Origin: Polytrichum commune
Lineage: Eukaryota > Streptophyta > Polytrichopsida > Polytrichales > Polytrichaceae
Reading direction: 5' to 3'
Assembly (NCBI GenBank): GCA_950295325.1
Contig: OX485809.1
Location: 36,709,081-36,773,080 of the forward strand
Length of the DNA: 64,000 bases
Below the pieces are notes generated by a model. That model worked only from the letters and a program-made list of their open reading frames with translations, had not been told where the DNA came from and ran no database searches. Each line of letters starts with the position of its first letter. Positions within the stretch are counted from its first letter, which is position 1. The position numbers were made by a program, and so were the translations under genes. This document shows, one piece after another, positions 55,137 through 64,000 of the stretch.

Positions 55137-58100
55137 TGTTGGAGAAGTTGATGTGATGGTGATAACACATGATGCATGTGTTGCGTTGGGTAGATATCGC
55201 AAAAGATGGCGGAATCGATGTCACCGGTAGACCTCGATGGCACCCTAGAAACATGATAACCACAAGTGAGCAGAGAAGGGATGAATTTGCGCAGGAGTAA
55301 CTATTTCGGAGCACATGTACATTCACCGAGGGACAACAAAGTTCGATAGCTGAATGGTTGTGTGGATGAGATACCCCAGTGTTCTCCCAGTCGAATTAGA
55401 AAATGAGCTGCATTTGAAGGAGACTCTGGTGCGCTGGAAATTGAGCCAGGAGGTTTAGGCTGTGAGGTCAGATGTGAGTTGGGAGCAGTGAAAGGGAAGA
55501 GAAAGTGGAACACTTGCCCTCCTGTCACACTTATGAGCGGTGGTGTCTGCACTGTGTGGAAGATAGGTTGGAAATTGAAGGGTTGGGTTTACCCCAGAGG
55601 TCGGACTCTTGAGCCTTGGCGTGCTGAGCAGAACTAAACATCCCACACAGTGAGCAATGGAACTTGGGGGCCGTACTGGAAGTTGGGCAGTTGACAGAGG
55701 CTTAAAATAATTAATGCTAAAATACTAGGCAGGGCTTTACTTGTGTAGTTCTTTTGAGTGATGAGTGAAATTGATGTGATGAGCATGGGCAAGCTAACTG
55801 TGTGATTTTGTGTTACCTTATTGCCATTAGGAATTAGTTAGGATTAGTGAAGAGAAGGCCAAGTAGAGGCTAAACGATAGTAATAGTGCGGCAACCTTAA
55901 TGGGCGAAATTGGTGGTCCAGTGACCTCAACTTGGATTGCTCATTGTGATTAGATTAGAAGGCTTGAATAAGGGTGTGTTGAGATTTATTGGTTAATAGT
56001 ATTTGGCAATTATCACAAAGAAAAAAAATAGTATTTCTAAATATTTGCTACATTATATTCTTTTGAATAAAAGTGTGTGAGTGATCTTCATATTATTGGA
56101 GCATTGGTTACTGAGTCACAAGGTGAAGTGAGGTACTTTAGTACATGTAAGCCATAGGCTTTCACCCGGACTACGATGCACAAAGGTGGAGGTTTAGGGT
56201 TTTCAGATGCTCTTTTAAGAAGGTCAATTTGAGGCCGCTAAATAATGTTATGATTTGTGATATTGGAATTATCAAATATAAGCCTTGTATATGACATACA
56301 TTAAGTTATATCTTTATATATTTTGTTTGAACCACAATTATAATCACATTGATACATGTCATAACAAACAATGCACAATAATCTTCACATGTATATAGTG
56401 ATATATATATACTTATTTTAAGTTTTAAAATGAAATGCTTTAATTGTTTTCATTTTTGGGTCTAATGCATGCATAATTCTAATTTCTAGGTAGGCCTTTT
56501 GTTTATAGAGCCATCCAAAATTGATATATTGAATATTTATGTTATTATATTTGATTTTTTTATATATAACTTTTATAAATTTTATAAAATACATATTATA
56601 AATTTGAAATCATACATTTTTCCTAAAAATAATAATACAAGAACGTAAAAATAAATATTTTTCTAATGCTACTTAATAATTAATTATAAATTATAAATTT
56701 ATTTCATTATTTCTATAACAACCTTGTACTACAATTTTACATATATTCAAATAAAAAAAGATAAAAAATCTACACTTGTATTTTATGTTTTTTTCTATGG
56801 TCACTATAAAATATACATGTGTGTGTTTTGGTGGCGAATATAGAGAGTGTAAAAACTCACATAAATAGTGGTAAGGGATGTCGATGGATTCTTCTAAAAA
56901 ATAATTATAGTGGATTTTTATGCAACTAAGTAATGTATTCTTACAATAATTACATTTACATGAAAATAATTTTAAAATATGAATTTGTTTATAAATTTGT
57001 ATAAAAAAATATAGACAGAACATGTATTTGTATAATAACCAAATAAACAATGTGTATTTATAATATATTTTGTGATGGGAAGTTGGAAAGTAAAGTGATT
57101 TTTAAGCGATAAAAAACACTCTGTATTATATACCATATCGCTAAAGACTAAAACATATCTCTTAGTGTTGTATGTTTATCACATTCTTAATGCATCACCT
57201 ATAAATTCTTCGTTATTTTGCCTGTAGTATATTATCATATTTATAGAGAACGAACGATTGTCAAACAATTATATTTGAATTTACACGTTCCTTAAGAAAT
57301 ATTTGTTTTCAAAATCTAACGTTATTATGAGATCTCTTAGAAAAGTTGAACAAATTTTAATGGTGGCCGGATTGCTTGTGGACTTCATACATACTTGTAT
57401 AAATGACTGTATGTTATTAAAAGGAAACAATGCCAACTTGCAAAACAATTTGAAATATCAAACTTCACGATACCAAAAAAAATTTACAATCTTCAGTAGT
57501 ACCTCCTAAGGTATGTAATTATTTTTGTCTTTATATTAAGTGATTTTCAAATATATATATGATATTCTTGTACCAATACAATATTCAAATATAAAAAATT
57601 TCAAACATGATTTCCTTCATTTTTTCCAAATAATAAAATGAAAATTTATTTTATAAATTTTGTTTGTTGTGTTGAATTTTATGAATGTATGTTCTAAAAT
57701 AAAATGGATATTTATATTTATAATTTTATGATTATATTCGGTATTGTATGTATTGATTTATTCTTAAATGTTTGTTTTTTTTGCAGATCAGGTATCATTT
57801 AGTCCTCATTTTAAGTATTCAAATAAAATTTTAATTTTATAAGAAAAATTGATAGACTCTTATATTGAAATTGAGACAATAATAGAATTTATAGACTTAC
57901 AGATATAGTAGCATTCGTGTATTTAAAAAAATAACATGCTATATTTTTTAAAGAAGTTTATAATTTGGCTTAGAATCGCAGAAATCTCGTTCAATCCAAT
58001 AGGTTTGAGATCTTCGATATACTTGATTATTCACGTAATGATCATTATTTACAATTTGCCAATAGTGTTGGCAACCAAAAATACATTTAATCTTCTGACA

Positions 58101-59429
58101 CCTATGATTCTTAGAAAACATCAAATGAAAAATATTAATATTTGTTTACAACCTTTGATAAATGAATTTAAAATGTTTTTATCTATTGGATTTGTAGTGT
58201 GAGATATATCAAGACTTAAGGAGGACCATACAAGGTTGTATGAAATTTTAATTTAAATACACCATGAATATGTGGGTCTTGAACATATTTCAGGAACATA
58301 CAATATATTATTATTTTTCTAATTTATTTCACCCTCCCATAAAGAGTACAAGTAGTACATGTCCATTAGGATACCAAACCCCCCTCATACAGAGATTTTC
58401 GAATCTCAATATAGAAGCATGCCATAAGAATGAACCGAGAAATACCAACACCAAGAACCCGAGAAAATTTTGGAATTTATATTCACTCCCCCCAAAAAAA
58501 TCTTCCTACAAAAAACCAAAAATGCAGGTGGATGAATGGGGTTTGCTTGTGGAAGAGCTACAAAAGGCTTTTGAGAGCCGGACTAGGGGTTTGACAAAAT
58601 TGTACTTGAACGATGTGCACATTATGTGGCCCACATTAAAAAAATTCCAACGGAGTGGCAGAATGTGAACAAAAGTTTAGACTCAACCAACGTTCGAGGA
58701 GATTTTTGAAACGAACCCTCTAATAACCTATTAAAATGAGGCCCGACCGGTTATTACATATTACTTGTCGGTTTGGACTAGATTCATCCATTTCATCCGG
58801 TTCATTTCCCCTACCTGGCATTTTAGCTCAGATGTAAAAAATGCCATTCGGTAAAAAATCCGAATGTAAAAAAATCCGGCTGGTAAAAACCAGCCGGTAA
58901 AAATTCCGAATGTAAATAAAACCGGCCAGTAAAAATTCTGATTAAATAATATTTTAAATAGTTTTCACATCTTTTCAACTAAATTACATTCCCTCACCAA
59001 ATACTCAAATTATCCTTAGTAGGAGTTGGACCTAGTATTTGAACCTAGTTCAAATACCCCCCACCGGTTGGGGGCTAAGTTATTTACAACCCCTCAAACC
59101 ACCAATTGCTGTAAAGTATCTAAGCTTACATTAATGAACAAAATCATCTTACACACATATTCTTATACACATGTCATGCAATAAAATACAAAGTAATTCC
59201 AATGAACTTCTTTAACCTAAGAATGAATTCACATATTGAAATATAAAACATGAAAACATAAATTCCTTATGATGTTACACACTTAGAGACATTGAAGCCC
59301 TTGAGGGTAAGAGGGGTTTAGATTAGTAGAAATAATCAACACAACAATTTTCATTTGATACATAAATCACAATAAATTAGTATCTTCTTGCTCGGATACA
59401 ACAATACCACATAAATACCGTTATGGGTG
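55137..59429. other. Intergenic, very AT-rich centre
   Basis: No recognised gene. From about 56,230 to 58,330 the sequence is extremely AT-rich. ORFs there (for example 56,691-57,050 and 57,936-58,202) are Ile/Tyr/Phe-rich by composition. The ORF at 58,264-58,668 (134 codons) has no family motif. Confidence 0.45.
58876..58897. other. Perfect short hairpin CCGGCTGG/CCAGCCGG
   Basis: Eight-base perfect arms around TAAAAA. It sits within a run of diverged ~20-bp units of the form CCGGTAAAAATCCGAATGTA between about 58,840 and 58,945, so it probably results from local repeat expansion. Confidence 0.6.
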
Positions 59430-60570
59430 AAAGAATAAATACCTAAACTTGGTGTTGTTTTTCCATATTCCAATGGCTTTATTAATGATATCAAAATAAT
59501 CTTCAATTGGCCTTTCTAAAGCAACTCGCAAAACACTCTCCAAATTTTTTGTTTACATTCTATTTCTTTGCTTTATTTTTATGCAATTTTGAACCGAAAA
59601 TGTCCTTTCACAACTCGCCGTGCTAATGCATTATATTCTAGCTATCTCAGCTAGAACCAACAAGTTTTCATACTTTACCTTTAACGTCTGATTCTAAGTG
59701 ATCATTGACCAAACATCTTTGAAACTCTTATCCAACCAATCCGTAGTTGCTTGTAATTTAAATGCAAAGAACTCTCTCTTTATTGCAATTAAATTTACCA
59801 ATGGGGGGATTTTCCTTCCTCCAATTTCACGCTCAACTCCATATTGACCACATAACAACTCCAATTCAACCACCCCCCAATTATCCAACCCAACTTGTTT
59901 AGACGGCATATTAGTCGGACCCAACACTTTGAACGCTGCCATAATATGGTTATACTCAAATCTACATTCTAATGCATTGCATAATGCTGAGGCAAATTGT
60001 TTTTGAAATGTCACTGCCTCCATAAGGTCTTGTCCCGTTCTATCCCTTATCATATCAACATCATGAAACTTACTTCCTCTAATATCGTTTGGAAGCCTCC
60101 TCAAATATCCTCCTTGAGGACCAAATTCCGGTAGAATGTGATATCCGGTTACTCATTAAAAATCTCACAATTCAAATCCGTATTTTCCCTAATGAAGAGC
60201 ATACGGATTTGAGCAATATCAGTCTTAACCACTGAGCCTATGGTGGTTATGTCCACAAATTTATTTTGAAACAAACGTGATAACATTGATAGAATATGCA
60301 AAATATTTGCTAAAAAATAAAGCACATAGATGTATTTGAAGGTTCGGAGTTTTTTTAATATATTGGACCCAACTCCATCTTCCATATCTTGATTGTCTCG
60401 AAAATAAATTAATATACTTTCTAATGAATCACAAAGGGTTGTCACAGCTTGCCACCGTGACAACCACCTAATTTTATGGTACCTTTTCAAGCATTTTGTA
60501 GAATCAACAAGTTCTTCTTGCAATCGCAACAATGCACTTTTCCTCTTTGTAAGCCCAAATCCCCCTCACC
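59430..60570 (-). pseudogene. hAT-family transposase relic (ZNF862-like), frameshifted
   Basis: Read on the minus strand, 60,550-60,150 encodes an RNase-H-fold segment with KCLKRYHKIRWLSRWQAV, a hAT hallmark. After a frameshift near 60,130-60,150 the frame resumes at LRRLPNDIRG and runs to 59,694. Beyond a stop it continues in similarity to the C-terminal dimerisation domain: KYENLLVLAEIA, STASCERTFS near 59,600-59,625, then QRNRM and a helical tail to about 59,440. Type resembles hAT proteins annotated as zinc finger 862-like. The N-terminal zinc finger and the first catalytic Asp region are absent upstream of 60,570. At least one frameshift and three stops make it inactive. No terminal repeats could be paired with it confidently. 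Confidence 0.75.
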
Positions 60571-60578
60571 CTTCGATT

Positions 60579-60596
60579 GCGTCCTAGTCCGGGTGA
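60579..60596 (-). repeat. 18-bp motif, inverted partner of 54,538-54,555
   Basis: GCGTCCTAGTCCGGGTGA here is the exact reverse complement of 54,538-54,555. A 16/18 match in the 54.5-kb orientation lies at 56,162-56,179. It adjoins the truncated 5' end of the hAT relic. Confidence 0.7.
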
Positions 60597-62799
60597 AGGT
60601 TCATGGTTTACATTCAATTTTGCAATTAACAAGGGCAAACAAGGAAAGAGGATTTGGGAGAAGTGATGTATATAACACCTTTTCGTTCTTTCTTTCTTTT
60701 ATTTCCTTATTACAATCTTTCAAGCGCTCACAAGCACTTGAGTCACAATGATGGCACCAAGCATTAATTCCACTGTTTTACCCTTGTACCCTACCCTTGC
60801 TTGCCCTACTCTCTCTAATCCAACCTTCGAACTGCCAATCAATTTCTACTAATTTGCCTACTGGATTGGGGACAACCTTCTGTCTCACCACCCACTACAC
60901 ATCAACCACCCCAAAGCGGCAAAGCCTATCCAATGCTTGTGAGTAAACTTGCATGTCTCAGGGGAACCAAACGGAGCTGAACCCCCCCCACGCACGTCAA
61001 CTTACCCTTGCCTCCACACAGTCACCTCCCCTGCTCTTGCTTCATTGAGCCTTCTTGTTGCAGCATGCACGTGCCACTGATGCCCTCGAGCTTCCACCCA
61101 TCTTTACTGCCCCGATTTAGCCACATCGAAGGTGCCACCCAGGTGAAAGCGCCCTTTGCCTCCGACACCAACCCTTCAAGCCAATTTCCCAGCCGTTGGT
61201 GGTGCAACCCTTAACAGGCACAATGTACCACCGCGGAGACCATCCAGAGCCTCTCACAACTTCACCCTTCCTAAGTGAACTCACAATCCTTCTGACTTCA
61301 CCAACATGAGGGAATGCAAGAAAATAACAAAAATAACAAAAACAAGAAATTAAAGAACTACATCGATGCTCAGTTTGATCACTGCATCCCTTCGCCCTTC
61401 CCTAGTCTGCTGCCGCTCAGTTAGAGAGCTCCCCTCCCACTCTTTGCTATCCACGCACATCCAGGCCTCCTATCGGTCAAGCAGCCAAGTCCCCACAAGG
61501 TTGTGCATTCTTTCAATCAACACAACAAAACGACCAGCATGCAGAACCCCCAACGGCGTCGATCAGTGCAATTTGCAGAGCAATCGATTCTCTTACTGTA
61601 CCTTCCCATGCCTTGTTATTAAACCCCGACACCTGATACCAGGCAACCAGTCACCGAATAACGTATCTAACCCCCAACTGACCCATAGCATACTGAACAC
61701 AGCCACCCTCGCCATGCAATTTGGGTGCACATGCGTACGATGTTGCATTCATGAATGAATGGCAAGTCCACGATCTCGATCAACACCAATAGCTCTGAAA
61801 TTCCCTTCCTGCCGCAGCTCTTCCATGAACCGACACAAAACCGACCAGGATGAGACTCTGGTCCCAGTCACTCCGTACCCAGTTGTGTGCCTCCAATATT
61901 AGCTCGTTACTTCCGAACTCTTCTGACAACCTCTACCGACACTCCTTAGGGAGAGCCGTTAGCCCCGTGCCGCAATCCCCTCTTCCCCTACCTCACCCTG
62001 ACTGCAACCCCATGGTGTGTTGGAAGCTCCAACCTCCTGAGATCCTCCTCCTTCTCTCCTCCCAGATTAGCGAGAGGAATCCCAGACTCGGATCACCCCT
62101 GAACACCACATCTTCCTCCCCTCTCTCACCACTCAAACTTACTCACCCAACATGATTCATTACCGCCCATATGTGCCTACGTCGTGGAATGGAATTCGCC
62201 CCAGCGCTTTCCAATCAGTCTCCACTTAATCCCCTCACCTCTCCTTAGCAATGGGTTGCGATCATATTCGTCCTCTTAGTTGTCATTGCGGCCGATCTAG
62301 CACGACCCTTTTCTGAGCCGAAGTCCCTGCGATCTTGACCTTCGCCGTAGTGTCTCTCCACTTCCTACTGCCGCCTTCACAGCATGCTCCACGTTCTCTC
62401 TCCTTCCTCTACTAAGAATTCACCCTCTCCTTCTCCACATATCAGATGATGCACGTGCCCTTGCTCCAAGGCCGTTGAGAAAACTTTCCGTGGCGACAGG
62501 GCTTCGCCTCCTCTTTTCCTCTCACCTCTACCACATGCATAATTTGGCAGGGCTTCGCCCTCTTGCTACCTCTCTCTCTCATCTACTTCTAAAAATTTGC
62601 ATAATGAGCCCTCTATCTCCTACCTCCCGAGACCCCTCCAACCTCTACCTTTTTTCCCGGGTTGCCCGGCATCTTTCAGGCCGTCCGAGAGAAAAACCGG
62701 GTTGAGACCTTTTCCCTTGGCCTCTCCCCCTCTCAATTCCACTTTCCCCTTCCTTCACTTGACTTCTTCTCCCCCTAGACTCCTAGATAAATAAAACTC
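60597..62799. other. Pyrimidine-rich region without recognised gene
   Basis: The + strand is markedly C/T-rich with higher GC than the region to its left. ORFs at 61,366-61,758, 61,850-62,155 and others are Ser/Pro/Leu-rich, mutually overlapping and motif-free. It could be the internal non-coding part of a retroelement or decayed sequence; I see no protease, integrase or reverse-transcriptase motifs. Confidence 0.4.

Positions 62800-62834
<35 letters not shown>
62800..62834 (+). repeat. (GATA)n microsatellite
   Basis: Eight or nine GATA/TAGA tetranucleotides. Confidence 0.95.
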
Positions 62835-62835
<1 letters not shown>

Positions 62836-62840
62836 GATAA

Positions 62841-63480
62841 ATGTCACGGTATGCGGCGTCGACGGCCGCACCTTATCCGTTGGATTTCATCCATCTAGAC
62901 TTGGATGGATGAATCTAGATGTGGAGAGGAAGGCTCCTAAGTGAAGAGCCTCCTCCTTGGCTTGGCATTCTTGCCAAGTCAAGTCTTGTGAGTTAGTGTG
63001 TGGAGAGAGCTTGTGTGAGGTGTAGATTGCATGATTTTGCAATAAATCTTGAGTTCTTCTTCCCCTACTTACACTCTTGGATTCTCCCTTGGTGGAGTGA
63101 GAGATAGCTTGACTAATTTGTGTGCATTTGAAGAGATTTAGAGCTATTGTGAATGAGCTACTCTCTTCCTTCTCACTTGGCAAGAATGCTTCATTTTTTA
63201 TGTTTTCTTCTTTATTCTTGACATAAAACGCGCTCGGGTGCGCGTGGGGGCAAGGAGTGATGAAGTTCCGGAGTTTTGGAGCGGAGAAAGCCGCAGATTG
63301 TTGAAGCAACAAGAAGAAAGAGGTGTGCTTGTGAAGTTTAGACATCACTTTGAATTGTGGAGAGAAATCTTTGAATTCTCCACGGAATTCCTTATCATTT
63401 TTCCGCTTGCAAACTTGAATTCGTATCATTGAGCTTGTGTAGAGCATTCTTCATTCCAATTTGAGTTCAGGTTCATTTAA
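62841..63480 (+). mobile_element. Possible 5' LTR or solo LTR of a retrotransposon (uncertain)
   Basis: Begins TGTCACGGTATGCGGCG, the TGT-type start common in plant LTRs. It has an AATAAATCTTGAG polyadenylation-like site near 63,039 and reads as non-coding. No terminal CA followed by a recognisable tRNA primer-binding site could be fixed; a CA at 63,221-63,222 is one candidate edge. The second LTR, if any, lies outside the window. The 186-codon minus-strand ORF (62,887-63,447) has no known motif. Confidence 0.25.
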
Positions 63481-64000
63481 AAAAAAAATTAAAAAAAAAG
63501 AAAAAAAAGGAGAGGATCCGATTCTTGGAGCCGGAGCTCCTGGTCGGTCCCGGAGTGCAGAGCTGCGGCGGCCATCCGGCGGCACGCGGCGGCCCGGGCC
63601 CGCGGCTCCCCCCTCCTCCTTCTCCCCCCCCCCGGTAACCCCCTCCCCTGGTACTTCCCTCCCGTACCTTCCTCTCCTCCCCCCCGTACCTTCCTCCCCT
63701 CCCCTCTCACCCTTCCTCCCCCCCCTATACCTAAGCTTCCCCCAAGCCTACACCTAACCTCCCCCCCTAGCCTACACCTAACCCTTCCCCCCCCTACACC
63801 AAGCCCAGCTCCCTCCCCTCTTCTGTTGCGGCAGCAGCAGCATAGCTGCTGCAGGGGGCAGGGGGTCGATTTTTATTTTTATTTTTTATTTTAAAGAAAT
63901 AATAATAAAATCATTGTATTAGGTAGAGATATATATATATATATACATGTTTTTGTATTTTTTAATACAAATATATATATATATGTATATGTAGACAATA
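63481..64000. other. GC-rich, C-run-rich right edge
   Basis: An A-run is followed by a GC-rich segment (63,520-63,620) and then long C/T-rich runs to about 63,820, a GCAGCAGCAG stretch (63,827-63,855) and AT microsatellites near 63,928-63,984. ORFs are Pro/Ser- or Gly/Arg-rich from composition. No gene recognised. Confidence 0.45.

Noticed and set aside
62887-63447. 186-codon minus-strand ORF near the right edge
   Set aside because: No domain or motif, and it covers a possible LTR; probably a chance frame.

Overview
This is a nuclear plant window. Three genes carry canonical GT..AG introns and plant-type products: a class II HD-Zip homeodomain factor, a CMP-sialic-acid-transporter-like nucleotide-sugar transporter and a pectin methylesterase of the PME31 type. 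A short TTTAGGG run (the usual plant telomere unit) lies in one intron. The repeat-rich flanks and frequent poly-C/poly-G runs suggest a large genome. A seed-free vascular plant such as a fern or lycophyte is possible, but that is a weak inference. The lineage cannot be fixed from the sequence alone.

Layout: positions 1-33,000 hold no intact gene I can recognise. They contain small inverted-repeat transposons, a ~155-bp satellite array (8.9-10.9 kb), CCGGTT-rich repeats, microsatellites, a LINE fragment (27.2-27.6 kb) and a decayed pogo/Tigger-like element (29.2-30.3 kb). Positions 33,000-48,000 are the gene island. The HD-Zip II gene (35,818-37,148, +) lies between a GC-rich leader with tandem duplications and a 3' tandem array of ~275-bp units. 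The transporter (40,537-44,251, +; eight exons) has an in-frame TGA in exon 6. It is convergent with the pectin methylesterase (45,356-47,835, -; two exons). About 240 bp upstream of the esterase start is a 1,280-bp, almost wholly palindromic element with Mutator-like flanking duplications. Positions 49,400-64,000 are again gene-poor: a ~850-bp inverted-repeat element, a recent 266-bp tandem duplication, a 39-bp minisatellite, a small hAT element with an exact 8-bp target duplication, a frameshifted hAT transposase relic (59.4-60.6 kb, -), then a pyrimidine-rich region and a possible LTR at the right edge.

The three genes do not form an evident pathway. Two could act on cell-wall or Golgi polysaccharides (sugar-nucleotide import and pectin de-esterification) and the third is a transcription factor. 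What they share physically is a copy of one dispersed repeat in an intron of each, all in the same + orientation. The most notable observations are the palindromic element upstream of the esterase, the single nonsense codon in an otherwise intact transporter, the shared intronic repeat, the nucleosome-length satellite and a hairpin locus at 32.5 kb. All alignments were made by eye, so element boundaries and identities are approximate.
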